From Oppiella nova (lineage: Eukaryota > Arthropoda > Arachnida > Sarcoptiformes > Oppiidae), in assembly GCA_905397405.1 (NCBI GenBank), contig CAJPVJ010000511.1, forward strand, positions 1-23,882: a DNA stretch of 23,882 nt. Reading direction: 5' to 3'. This document shows positions 1 through 11,000 of the stretch, piece after piece (the first letter of the stretch is position 1; every line of letters starts with the position of its first letter). The notes below the pieces were generated by a model, which ran no database searches, was not told the origin of the DNA, and saw only the letters and a list, made by a program, of their open reading frames with translations. The position numbers and the translations under genes were made by a program.

Positions 1-759
1 ACTTTTTTGTATCTATTAATTTCTAGTATTACTATAATTTCATATTTATTGCTAATAACTGTCTATTTTTCAATTATTTCTTATAAATTGACTCAAAACA
101 TAACTAATTTATTCAAAATCCTGTTTTAAAAAATTTTAAATTCTCATTTTTATTAAATAATATTTTATTTATTATTTCAAAGATATTTCTAATTTTATCC
201 CAAATATTTTAAAACATTTATTAAAAACGACATCATATAATGGCATTAATAATGCCGCATTATAATGAAAAGTAAAACGATATTTAATTTTTCTATTTTT
301 ATAATAACTTTTATTTATTTTAAAATTTACATCTTGTAAAGCTGTTAATTTTAAACAAATTATGGCAATTTAAATGATTCTTGTTTCTTTGTCTAAAATA
401 TAGTTTGTATATAAAATTGTTTATATTCTCCGTTCAATTTTATTGTTAACAAATAAATTCACACCAATTGAATTGCTATCACAATAATTGATTTGCCGTA
501 GAACTCCTTATAAAAACATTTAAAATTAGTACAATTTTAAATTAATTCTGTATATTTAGATAATGCTTAAAAGTTCTTTATATTATCATAATATGTCGTC
601 AATTATCTCATTGTCTCAATGACTAGTTTGTCGATAATTTATAAAAAGCAATTTTTACATTGATATCATAGGAATATATTTGAAAATATATAAAATTTAT
701 GATATGAAACAGTTACAATTAATTAGCGTTTAAATTTCATTAAAATTGTTGATTTTCAG
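1..759. other. AT-rich non-coding DNA, probably an intron
   Basis: No reading frame of useful length is present. The stretch ends in a good splice acceptor (TTTTCAG, ending at 759) directly before the zinc-finger exon, so at least its right part is probably the intron joining an upstream exon outside the window. A short perfect hairpin, GGCATT-AAT-AATGCC, lies near 241-256. I see no transposon or RNA gene. Confidence 0.5.
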
Positions 760-1473
760 AAGCACTCAAACCTTGTGGCAGAAGGGGTGGGATCGTGTCC
801 TGTATGTCATCTCATTCTTCCGAGTAATGATGAGATCTCTCATCATATTAAGAAAGAACACAATGGTTTCATAGAATCTCAAAGATTTTCGAGTAATAAT
901 GCATTTGGAGGAGAATTGTTTGAATTGTTTTTAACGGCTAATTGTGTGACAGGAGAGAACCGAATGATATCTCCGTATACGTGTCCCATATGTGGAAAAT
1001 CTTATCTCAATGAAGGTTCATATCGGCGCCATTTGGAGAGCCATCCGGAAGCCCTGTCGTCGCCCACCTCATCCTCATCGTCATCGTCTTCGATCCCTCT
1101 GTGGCCGTGCAGTGTCTGCACCAGTGTTTTCACATCAGAAATCGGTGAGCAATGATTGCAAAGCTATATTGGATTCATTGATAACTGATTGTCGTGTGAA
1201 TGGATGATAGGATTGTTGACACACATGGAACAGATGAGAACCGATGCTAAGCATCAATTCGAGGCTCAGATAATCTTGAGCTGTGCGGCGGCTGAGAAGC
1301 GGCACAGGGATGCGATCGCGTCCCTCAACAACAGTTTCGTAACGAATGCCTCGCAGAACAACACGACAACTCTGTCCACTTCGATGGGGTCTCTCAATGA
1401 GATCAATAGGAATGCCTCGTTCAATGAGATCGTCAATCATTCAAATTTGATTCAAAACTCATTTAAATTTTAA
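760..1473 (+). CDS. C2H2 zinc-finger protein, last two exons (5' part outside the window)
   Basis: Two exons, 760-1144 and 1211-1473, are joined across a 66-bp intron with donor G|GTGAGC and acceptor GATAG|G, and the frame stays open to TAA at 1471-1473. The first exon enters in phase 0 without an ATG after an acceptor at 758-759, so the start lies upstream of the window. Visible are a finger CPVC..HHIKKEH, a canonical one CPIC..RRHLESH preceded by PYT, a serine-rich linker, and CSVC..LLTHMEQM, where the final histidine is unusually spaced (HMEQMRTDAKH). After it comes a charged, alanine-rich probable helix (FEAQIILSCAAAEKRHRD) and an Asn/Ser-rich tail. The role is probably nucleic-acid binding in the nucleus. 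I do not recognise the orthologue. Confidence 0.75.
1145..1210 (+). other. intron of the zinc-finger gene
   Basis: GTGAGC donor and GATAG acceptor. Removing these 66 bp joins codon ATC to GGA in frame and restores the third finger (TSEIGLLTHM), which would otherwise run into a stop at 1153-1155. Confidence 0.8.
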
Positions 1474-2609
1474 TATCAATTGTCTTGAATTGGATTCAAA
1501 AATTAAGTGTAATTATAATATAATCCAAAGTTTCTGTTTCTAAAGAATTCAAATCTTAAGCTGTGATAAGGAATTTCTCGATTGTGGCAAATGGGCTAAT
1601 GATACGAATGCAACACTTTTTTCTATCGATTTATTTAATTTAATTATCGATCAATTCTTGCTGTCTATAGACTGAGTCAATACATTGAATACAATTACAA
1701 TACTTATAATCTCTTGAAACACATTCAATACAAATACAAATACATTGTTTCGAACGATTCGAACCAAAACTACATTCAATATAATGTTAAACATTATATA
1801 ATATACGATATTATTATTACTTTTATGATTACTATTATATTATATTCTATGATTATATAATTATACGTTAGAAATACTGTATGGCTTTATATCTTATTGT
1901 TTTGCTTATACTCTATAAGACTAAACTTTAAACTTTAAACTCTATTCTCTAGTATTAATACTAAGTATAAGGAGAAACAAATCTAGAATAATCTCAATTG
2001 ATTTTAAACTCTTGAACTCTATGTGAAACAACAATTGTTTCGATAATATTCTGTACAAATGTATATCTCGGGTCCTATTTTTCGTTTGTCTTCTGTTTCA
2101 AACAATTTTACTCTTTTATGACAAATGGTGTGGTAATTAAGATTACTATCAGATTATTACTAATTATTCGATAATCGACTATATTTAGTGAAACACTTAA
2201 CAAAACTTGTGATGTATTTCTTGTTTTTGTCTCAAATCATGAAATGCAAACAAATTCAGAAATGATGTAAAATGAAGTGATATAAGAATAAGTCTATAAC
2301 TCGTTGTAAGCTTAAAGCTGACAGGAATTGAATATAAGATAGTATTGAATACTGTATTGTATTGTATGTGAAGAGCGTTTCAAACGCCAAACAAAACCTG
2401 TGAAAAGTAAAGCAAAGCAGAGCTAAGCACTGACTGCGCAAATGTCGGCCAATTCTGGCCATTAATGCCAATGAATGTCTGTTATCTCACATGAAATGTA
2501 TTTTACATGAATTTTAAGTAACATTTCTAATGAAATTCTCAATAAATAAATTCTCTAAATTGCAATAATTTGTACCATTTATTCAAATATCATTGATTGG
2601 GTCGAAGAG
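1474..2609. other. AT-rich intergenic spacer with the probable promoter of the channel beta subunit
   Basis: 1.1 kb without a supportable gene. Low-complexity stretches of ACAAATAC/TTGAATAC type lie around 1670-1760, and a repeated ACTTTAA near 1921-1940. A somewhat more GC-rich patch around 2370-2475 contains the short palindrome GCGTTTCAAACGC and two TGGCC repeats, and could be regulatory for the gene starting at 2610. Frames here are short and low-complexity. Confidence 0.4.
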
Positions 2610-4332
2610 ATGAACACCAGAAATAACTACACCCTCGACAACAAGGATACCCTCAATGACTTCTCGTATATGACTATAGGAGGCTGTAATTCTCCCGCAT
2701 TCAGTGCCACCCCATCGTCGCCCCACTACGAGATATTTGCCAATTTTGCCCCGAGCAGTTTCATTGCCATGAAATACAGGTACATTTACTTATCAAATAG
2801 AGATTCTCTTACGATTCTGTAACAAATTCTGTCAGGAATTTGGGTAAAAATGGTCTCCGAGTTCCTAATGTGGGGTTCAGTGCGTGGAATGCATTCGGAA
2901 ACAGAATTAATGAACAGATGGCCGAAGAGTTGTTGACTTTGGCGTATGAAAACGGAGTCAACTATTTTGATACCGGAGACGGATATGCGAACGGAAAGTG
3001 TGAAACAGTTTTGGGAAATATTCTGAAGAAGAAAAACTGGAAACGCAGCTCATATATAGTGTCCACCAAACTGTATGTATGCCTTCACTAACTATACTCT
3101 TTAAACGAACGATTCTGATTCTGATCCTGATCCTGATTCAACAATGATTGTGGTAAAGGTTCTGGTACAATGGCCCCACCGCTCACAACAGTGGAGGTCT
3201 GTCTCGCAAATTCATTATCGAAGCGGTCGAGGCGTCCCTTAAGCGATTGCAACTCAAGTATATCGATATATTGATTATCAACAAATTGGACGGTTTGTGT
3301 CCTATGGAAGAGCTGGTGAGTCCTCCATCCAAAGTGCTATCAATATGTTGTTAACGGAATCCTCGATAGGTCCGAACAATGGCTCACCTCATAAACAATG
3401 GCATTATCTTCTATTGGGGTTAGTTTTTAAGCTTTTATTAGTTGTCAACTCAGACCACAGACTATTGTCTCAATCACTGTTCACTATTCAGAGCATTAAG
3501 TACTTTATTTTGAAATTACAAACAAGAGTTGCATTGTTTTTATAATTCAATTAAAAAGAGGCAATAATTATGAGAATAACAAGCGATTGATTGAACCGAT
3601 TGTTTGACTTCAGGCACGTCTCGGTTCGCTCCGATGCACATCTCAGAAGCCTTCTCCATAGCGCGACAATTCAATTGTCCGGCGCCGGTATGCGAGCAAA
3701 TGGAGTACCATATGTTCAGTCGGGACAAAATGGAACTGTTTATGCCTGAGCTGTTCCACAAAATCGGCACCGGATGTATAGTGTGGTCACCGATGTCTCT
3801 AAACTATGACGAAGGCATACAACTGATCACTCGCCGCACCATTCCTTATGAGGAAAAGTTGGCACAAAATGCAAAACATTTGGAGCTATCGATGATCGCA
3901 GATAAACTGGGCTGTGATCAGACACAACTGACCATAGGTTTGATGCATCTCTTACCATGTATTCACCCGACAATTGTCTAATTAATCAATTATTTTGGTT
4001 GCAATTGAAAGCGTGGTCATTGAGGAATGAAAACGTCAATTGTGTGCTCATCGCCCCCACAACTGTCGACCAACTCTACCAACAACTTCACGCACTCACA
4101 GTCTGTCTATTTAATTGCATTCGCAACATTGCAAGTGTTGCTAATATTGTTTAAATTGTCTTTTGCCTCACAGATTGTACCCAAACTCACAGCTAATCTA
4201 ATTGAAGAAATTGAGAAAATTCTGGAAAATAAGCCGTCGTTCAGGAGATTACAACACAACACATCAGTTCCGGGCATTCAGTGCGAAGAAGTGCCTCAAA
4301 CTGATGATACAAATAATGAGTCAAACATATAA
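2610..4332 (+). CDS. Hk: voltage-gated K+ channel beta subunit (Kv-beta/Hyperkinetic, aldo-keto reductase fold)
   Basis: Seven exons can be joined in frame: 2610-2779, 2836-3072, 3159-3315, 3370-3418, 3614-3937, 4012-4100 and 4174-4332, giving 394 aa. Kv-beta proteins are cytoplasmic NADPH-binding subunits of Shaker-type channels that alter trafficking and inactivation. Family stretches are clear: KYRNLGKNGLRV, FDTGDGYANGKCE, GLSRKFIIEAVEASLKRLQL, CEQMEYHMF, PELFHKIG and ENKPS. The aldo-keto reductase tetrad is intact as D102, Y107, K135 and N177, with D-Y and Y-K spacings equal to rat Kv-beta2. Oddity: after VWSP the usual ACGIVSGKY-type stretch and following cofactor loop are replaced by a segment about 13 residues shorter. 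Residues 1-55 are a low-complexity N-terminus, and other first exons may exist upstream. Confidence 0.92.
3111..3140 (+). repeat. hexanucleotide tandem repeat in intron 2 of the channel subunit gene
   Basis: Five consecutive six-base units: GATTCT, GATTCT, GATCCT, GATCCT and GATTCA. They lie upstream of the exon 3 acceptor and do not touch coding sequence. Confidence 0.8.
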
Positions 4333-4445
4333 GTGACCGAATGGTTGACAACCTATTAATTGTTATATAAATAGATTTAATGTTAATTCACAGCAAATAA
4401 TGTCTACTGTTATTCTGTTATTGTTTTATTTTAATTTATTCACAA

Positions 4446-4494
4446 TTTATTCATTCGTTAAATATTACAATAATTAGTCATAAAATAAAATAAA
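4446..4494. terminator. overlapping polyadenylation signals of the convergent Kv-beta and SF3B4 genes
   Basis: On the minus strand AATAAA lies at 4451-4446, 65 nt past the SF3B4 stop codon. On the plus strand AATAAA lies at 4484-4489 and 4489-4494, about 155 nt past the Kv-beta stop. If both are used, the two transcripts overlap at their 3' ends in a 183-bp spacer. This is read from hexamers only; no cleavage site is visible. Confidence 0.5.
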
Positions 4495-4515
4495 TGATTA
4501 ACCAATTGAATGATC

Positions 4516-5565
4516 TTATGGTTGAGGTGGCGGTGGGGGCGGGGGAGGAGGAGGAGGGGGTGGCGGTGGCGCTGCTGTAAACTGAGGCGGCATTCCTGGT
4601 TGTGCGGGCGGTGGAGGTGGTGGAGGTATGTTTGCAAACGGAGGGGGAGGGGGTGGCATTGCTGAGAACTGTGGCGGAGGGGGCGGCGGGTGGAAAAATG
4701 AGGCGGGAGGGGGTGGTGGGGGTTGAGGTCGTGGCGGCAACTGCCAGCCCATCATATTCATATTGATGCTCATCATTGCATTGTTCATCATATCGTCGGG
4801 TGAGCCGTAAAACATGGACATAGGATTGGTTGGCACAGCCGTCGGGGCCATCGGCATAAGCATCGGTGCCATGGGCTGAGCGGTGGCAGTGGCGGCGCCG
4901 CCCGCAGTGGGGGGCGCGTCGGCAAACAGCTGGTGGGGTCGGTCCGCCTGAGCCAACGGGTTCTGTGCGGCCAACAGGCGTTCGGCGGCCGAGCCGTGTC
5001 TCTCGCCTTTGGCGTCCTTCTTGAAGGCATAGGATATAGTGATGGCGCGGTTGCAGAGGTATTGTCCGTTCATGGCTTCGATAGCGGCGTCCGACGCGTC
5101 AAATGAGGCGAAGTTGACGAACGCATACCCCTTGGAGTTGCCGGTCTCCGGATCTCTCATTATTTTGGGCGTCTGGAGGATGACTCCGAAGGCGGAGAAC
5201 GTGTCGTACAAGAGCTTCTCGTCGACCTCTGGGTCCAGATTGCCGATGAAGATGTTTGCGCCGACGTCTAAGTTCTTCTGATGAGCGGATGCTTTGTTCA
5301 CACGAATGGGTTTACCGTAGAGTTTAATCATATTCATGATTTTGATGCCATAGTCCGCGTCCTCTTCGCACATGAACTCAACGAAGCCGTAGCCCTGGTG
5401 TGAAGCGGTCACCCTATCCTTAGGCATGTGGACGTTCACCACTGGACCCGATTGCACGAAGAGCTCCCAAAGAGTCGCTTCCGACACCTTCTCGTCCAGT
5501 CCGCCCACATAAATGGTTGCGTCCTGATTGCGCTCAGCAATTGGTCCAGAGGTCATCATTGCCAT
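4516..5565 (-). CDS. SF3B4: splicing factor 3B subunit 4 (SF3b49), intronless
   Basis: A single open frame of 349 aa starts at ATG 5565-5563 ([20 protein letters not shown]) and stops before 4516. SF3B4 is a U2 snRNP SF3b subunit that contacts pre-mRNA upstream of the branch site in the nucleus. Two RRMs are evident: RRM1 about residues 18-92 ([10 protein letters not shown] as RNP2, GYGFVEF as RNP1) and RRM2 about 105-185 ([11 protein letters not shown] and GYAFVNFAS). The family stretch [19 protein letters not shown] follows. The C-terminal third is Met/Pro-rich and ends in about 15 consecutive prolines plus QP. Human SF3B4 has 424 residues, so the tail is shorter here. The gene is GC-richer than its surroundings, converges on Kv-beta and diverges from ORC5. 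Confidence 0.96.
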   Translation of the reverse strand: MAMMTSGPIAERNQDATIYVGGLDEKVSEATLWELFVQSGPVVNVHMPKDRVTASHQGYGFVEFMCEEDADYGIKIMNMIKLYGKPIRVNKASAHQKNLDVGANIFIGNLDPEVDEKLLYDTFSAFGVILQTPKIMRDPETGNSKGYAFVNFASFDASDAAIEAMNGQYLCNRAITISYAFKKDAKGERHGSAAERLLAAQNPLAQADRPHQLFADAPPTAGGAATATAQPMAPMLMPMAPTAVPTNPMSMFYGSPDDMMNNAMMSINMNMMGWQLPPRPQPPPPPPASFFHPPPPPPQFSAMPPPPPPFANIPPPPPPPAQPGMPPQFTAAPPPPPPPPPPPPPPPQP

Positions 5566-5818
5566 CGCACACCACGATTAGGTCCACTGTATTGTCACTC
5601 AATCCGATCCACAATCCGTCACACAATCGCTGGTCAGACGAAGTGAGTGTTGAATGGATTGAAAGAAATGCATTGAAAATGAGTGCAAAACGTGACGACA
5701 GATGGCAGTGACGGCTCTATAGACACATCAATGATGTCTTCTTGTCTTCTTTGGAGGGAAAGTTGGCTTCAATTGAATGCATTGTCAGTGCAGTGAACGA
5801 GTCAACACATGACACCCC
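5566..5818. promoter_or_regulatory. divergent SF3B4/ORC5 intergenic promoter region
   Basis: The two start codons face away from each other across 253 bp, so both promoters, or one bidirectional promoter, must lie here unless there are distant 5' exons. No clear TATA box is visible. An out-of-frame ATG at 5809-5811, 10 bp before the ORC5 ATG, opens an overlapping upstream frame that could lower ORC5 translation if it is in the mRNA. Confidence 0.5.
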
Positions 5819-7298
5819 ATGACATCGACCTCCGAAGCGATGGCACATCTGGTCGAGCATCTCAATGGTCTGTATTTGTGTCGCGAAACACAAATCAGTC
5901 GATTATATGAATATTTGCTGCGATTGTGTCCAACGATTATCGTCTATGGCTTGAGATCCACTGCCAAGACATCGGTGGTGAAGACATTGTGTGCGACCAG
6001 CCATTCGTTGTACGCTTACATCGACTGCAAGGAGTTCTTCACCAATAAAATGGTTTACGAAAACATTTTGATTCAATTGAATGACAAAATCAATTGCTTT
6101 CAAACCAATCAAATCCATTGTCAGTCTTTGTCTCATTTCATCGATCACTTGAAGACCATTTTGGATCAATTCGTCGCTAACGCTAACCTTAAGACTAAAC
6201 AATCTTCGAAACCAGTCTTCAGTCAGTGTATTATAGTCTTGGATTCAATGGATTCAAACCATCACTTAATCAACACATCCAACAACGAAATCATCACTTC
6301 TTTGATTAAAATACAAGAATTAACGCAAAATGTTTGTCCCATTAGTTGTGTTTTCATGAGTTGTCAGTCGAGTGAATGGTTTTGTCGGATCACTTCATCC
6401 CCGGTCTCTGCCATTCAAATCAATTTCGATAACTATAGCCTTCAAGAGATGTCTACTATTCTCACCAAAGACTGTCCAAAAGGTTATGACAAACACTTCT
6501 ATCAAAAGTAAGTCACTTTACAAACTTTATTCATATCAGTTCCCATTCCTCCCTGTCCTCTATGCTTATCTTTGACCTCAAGTTTAGCCATAATTTTATA
6601 GTTAATTAATGTTATGATTGTTTGATTTGATTCCTAGTTATGTGAATATAATTGTGAAGACTTTAATCCAAATGAGTAGTAATTTAAGTGAAATGCGGTC
6701 CATATGTTTGGCCTACTTTTGCAAATATGTCGAACCCATCACTAGTGGCCACATGTGTGCCACCGATTCGGCCAAACTATACAAACGATTTCAACCGATT
6801 CTCGTCGATATAATCGAAGACATCTCATTAAAAGTGGTCAATAAGAGCGCCGACAGACACGTGTGGCCCGACTCCATGAAATACCTGTTAATATCGTCTT
6901 ATTTATCGTCTTATAATTCAGTGAAAAATGACAAAAAAGTTTTCGTCAAATACGAGGGGAAGAAGAGGAGGGAAAGGAAGCGTAAGATTGTCACCGAAGA
7001 GCGTGACTTCAGTGGTCCAAAAGGGGCCACATTTGAACGCCTGCTCCACATCTATAGGGCTCTCATTGAACTGAACGCCGAGAACGACGACCAATACCTG
7101 AAGGATTCGTCCAATAAATTGTTGTCTGAATTGCAAGAATTGGTTGCTTTGAAGCTCATTCTGAGAACTCAATTCACAAATAAAAGCAATTGTCTCTCAA
7201 GTGTAACCAAATATCAGATATCCAATTCAGTCAATTTTGATTTCATTGAAAACTTAGCACAAAAACTCAATTTAAATATCAAAGCATTTATTGAATGA
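5819..7298 (+). CDS. ORC5: origin recognition complex subunit 5
   Basis: Two exons, 5819-6507 and 6638-7298, join at AA|T to give 449 aa; human ORC5 has 435. ORC5 is an AAA+-like ORC subunit that helps load MCM at replication origins. The N-terminus has CRETQISRLYEYL, a P-loop region VYGLRSTAKTS (G44 to T51), a Walker B-like IIVLDSMD (138-145), and DYSIGNLQ-like NYSLQEMSTIL. Exon 2 carries ORC5 C-terminal landmarks: YFCKYVEPI, LLISSYLSSYN, DKKVFVKYEGK, GATFERLLHIYRAL and the final SVNFDFIENLAQKLN. Oddity: the P-loop has Ala in place of the second Gly (A49-K50-T51). The 130-bp intron ends TTCCTAG. A polyA signal lies at 7325-7330. Confidence 0.93.
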
Positions 7299-8059
7299 TT
7301 TTATTCTCAGATTTTAAGCGATTGAATAAAAGTTTTGTTTTTGAATGACATTTAATTGTTGATGAATTTCAACAGACAAAGATGTTTGATGTGTCGGTGT
7401 GTGTGTCGAGTTGTGCCAAATGTTTGTGATCTCTATTTTTAGTGTGTTTTAGTGAACACACATTTGGCTCATCTAATTGTCACATGAGATGAGAGGAACG
7501 GAATGGAAAGGCGTTTGGAGTTCGACTCCTTAGACACTGATAAAGCGCTTGCGTTCTCATCGATCGAAAGGGCTCTTTAAAAGTCATTGGGTCGACATTG
7601 CAGTGCTTGGAGCACAAGTATCTCCCAATAGTGTACATCTATTTTAGCCCATGTTTACATTATTATCAAAGAGTTGTCTAACCATCCCTTTAAACAATAA
7701 TCACCAGTTTTACAAAACAATTCCACAATTCTTATGATCTGTTCACTTCTTCTCTCAAAAGTCTTGTTCTTATGTTTTGTTTTTAAAGAATTTATGACTA
7801 TTTTGTGGGAATAGCTTCTCAGGAGTTCAAGAAGTGAACAGTTGTTGAGCACCAGAATTGTAATTAAGAAAATGATAATAAATGTTTACTTTGAGTAATG
7901 TATGACTTATTATAAAGGGATGTGAAGTCAAACATTGTTTTCGATAGTGTTATCCAATCGTTATTCACTGCACTATAGCTATTGCTTCTAAAAATAATAT
8001 TTTAATAACACTTAACATTACTTCGAAAGATCGATTAAATCCACCAAAAAAGGCTTATA
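7299..8059. other. ORC5 3' flank and GLUT upstream region
   Basis: AATAAA at 7325-7330 is a good polyA signal for ORC5. Further on are a perfect 7-bp hairpin, GTGTGTT-ttagtg-AACACAC (7442-7461), and a 13-bp inverted repeat, CTGTTCACTTCTT (7739-7751) against 7829-7841. The slightly GC-richer 7490-7640 may hold the 5' untranslated region or promoter of the transporter gene. I see no coding sequence. Confidence 0.4.
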
Positions 8060-11000
8060 ATGGATGACTTGAGACTATCAGAAATGGCTTATCTTAATAT
8101 TCCCGATCGGGACCGGGATAAGAGCCCCTCTCCAGCCGACTCTATGGCCTCTTCAGCCACCGATCTCTCAACTCTACCCATGAATTTAGGACAAAGAAGG
8201 GATGAATCGGCGGTGAGTAATAACTAACAGAATTACGTCAAATACCATTTGCACCGGCATTACATCAGTTGTTGCAATATTCACCACTTATTGCGAAGAA
8301 TATTCCTTTTATGTCTTTCATATATAAACATAATTCTGGTACTTATAGAGCCAAATATTATTCAATTCTCATTTATTGAATGCATTATTTTGACAGTTTT
8401 TGTATTAATCTTTTTAACTTCCTCTTACTTGTAGTGCATTTTAAGGAAGAGTTTTAATTTGTTGTATATTTTACCGGATATAAAAAGTTTTATACAACTT
8501 TTTTCTCTCTAATATTTTCAATTTTATAATTAATTCCGTCAAATGTATTGTAATAATGAGAGAAAGTCCTCTTTAAGGGTACGTAAACGTCACATTACTC
8601 TGTGGTTTGACATTCTGTGTGTGTTATTAAAAAAAATTGTCGCTCTGTTGATGTTTTCATTGCACTTAAATTTTATAATTAAAAAGTTGTCTCTAAGCAT
8701 AGAATCTAGAATCTAGAATGAGTTTAGAATCTGAACTTTAGATTATGTTATTTTATATATTTTATTTTATGTTTATATTTTAAGTATGCTTTCACGTATT
8801 AATTTAGGAATTGTTTATTAAAATCTGAATATTGCGAAAAGAGCAAACAGTGTTCACTTTTATTTATAACTTCTATTAATAATAATGGCATTTTGTTGTA
8901 CTGTATATGTTCAATAGACTTTTAACTTAATTTTTCTTTGTATTATTCTTAATCTTGAACTAATAGTTTTGTTTACATTTTTTAAAATTGAGTCCTCAAC
9001 CAAGTAGATTAATTTAATAGATTTTATTTTTGTATTTTTGCATGATAGGACTTTTTTGCATGCTTAATGAATTTATTTTGTAATATTGTAAGGTGATTGT
9101 AAGATTGAAACTATGATATGGATATTTAATATTATAAATTTAATAAATTTTTATTTTTTTATCATTTGTTGTGATGAATATTTAATTAGTATTTGAATGA
9201 CACTAGTTTTGTAAAAATATTTTATTTAAATATTTTGATGTGCTTTCATAAGGTATAAATTTTTAAGTTTTAGATAATTAGATAATATTTTGTTCAACTT
9301 TATTAAAAGTTTACTAGAAATTTTGGAAATTTATTTCATCATATTTTTGGTGAAAAATAACAGTAATGTTGACAAAATAGTTGTTTACAAATTTATCGAT
9401 TTAATACAGTATATAGTTTTATTCAATTAAATAATTATTTAATATCTTTTATATGAAATAGCAATAATTTTAATTAGCGTAACAGTAATATACTTCACTT
9501 TTATACCATTAATGTATTAGATTGGCCTCTATTCTACTCAATACCATGTGTTCACTATTTTTAATTTGACGATTTCATGCCAGAGTTTATAGATTGAAGG
9601 CTAGAATTCATGGTATTATTATAACCATATACTGTATCAGTAGATCATATATACCAGTAGTGTATAATTAATTCAATCTAACAATTATTAGATAAAAATT
9701 ATTTATATTTTGTTTTAATTTTGTAATAAATTCTCAATAAGAATACAATAAATTTGGTGAACAGTATATTATATAATATTAATTAGTAGCAAGTAATTGT
9801 GAATTTGGCAAACAATGAATTGCATTTTACACATCCATTGCCACAGGGATGACACAGATAATTCTGCCTTTTATAACCTGGAGCATATACAGTAGCTTGA
9901 GCATTTAATTTTAAAACAATCATAAATTAAGAATATTTAGAACAGGGTTCTAAATAATTTACTGTTAAATATCTGTTATCTGCAGTAAAAGCTAATAGCA
10001 GCTGAGCTTGGTCATTGCCATAATGCACATAACCAGTATAATGCAAATGTTATATTGTACAAGTGTTTAGTAGGAACTTATGCTTCATTTAATCATTAGT
10101 ATAATATTACATTAAAAACAAACTTCAATAAATATTATTTTTATATCCAATCAATAATATTATTATGAAGTGATGGCAAAATTTTCTGAAATTTTCATGT
10201 CATGCGTGAGTGTATGTGACGTCCTCTCCGGCGTCAAAGAACTCCATAGTATTTGTTGGTTTGGTTCCCAATTGTTATCACAAGTGATTCCGGCTCTCCA
10301 CTCAACACAACCGACAAATTTGATTTGATTTTGAAATTTTCTGCAAAACTGTGTATTTTTAGACAATTAAAAAATATGAAAATACTGATCAGGAAATTGT
10401 GTGAAGTTTTCTAATCTATATTCTAGTTGTCTCTTTAAATGTGTTGTCTGTACTCTCGCTAATTTAATTTACCGGCATTTAAATAATTTAAAAGACTAGT
10501 CATCATTAGAAATTATTTTCTACGATATTATAGTTGTTTTTTAGTTTTTAGTTTTAAATTTTATTGATCAAAGCAAAGTTGTCATTTAACCAATAATCAA
10601 ATTCGGTCCACTAACAAACTGGACAATAATACTAACTAAATTATATGTGATTTACCATTAAGTGAATAACTGAATAAGTGCTACTGGGTCTTTTATTATA
10701 ACAGTAAAATGCCACATATTAGAAGATCTGTAAGTTTGAAATGAATGCATTAGTTTATATATATATTTAATATTTTTATTATTATAAGACATCTCTTTGT
10801 AATATAAGATAAATGATACAAAACAGACGATAAGATGAGAAACGTCATATTAAGTATATAGCTAGCTAACGTGTAATAAACGTCGTGTCTTAAAGTTTTT
10901 AGCTATAAATCGACATGGATACTGTGCATTAAAGTACCGGTACTTGAGACAGGCAGACACTCCTCACATTCAATCCTTTCTATTGGTTAGAATAATGTGT

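Noticed and set aside
4788-5281. Several 70-80 codon frames overlapping SF3B4 on both strands
   Set aside because: Shadows of the GC-rich SF3B4 coding sequence; the SF3B4 frame alone shows family conservation.
7515-7545. GGAGTTCGACTCC looks like a tRNA T-arm
   Set aside because: No acceptor stem, D-arm or anticodon arm can be drawn at the right distance upstream.
10163-10366. 67-codon minus-strand frame in the first GLUT intron
   Set aside because: Short, no family similarity, no splice context; most likely chance in a slightly GC-richer patch.
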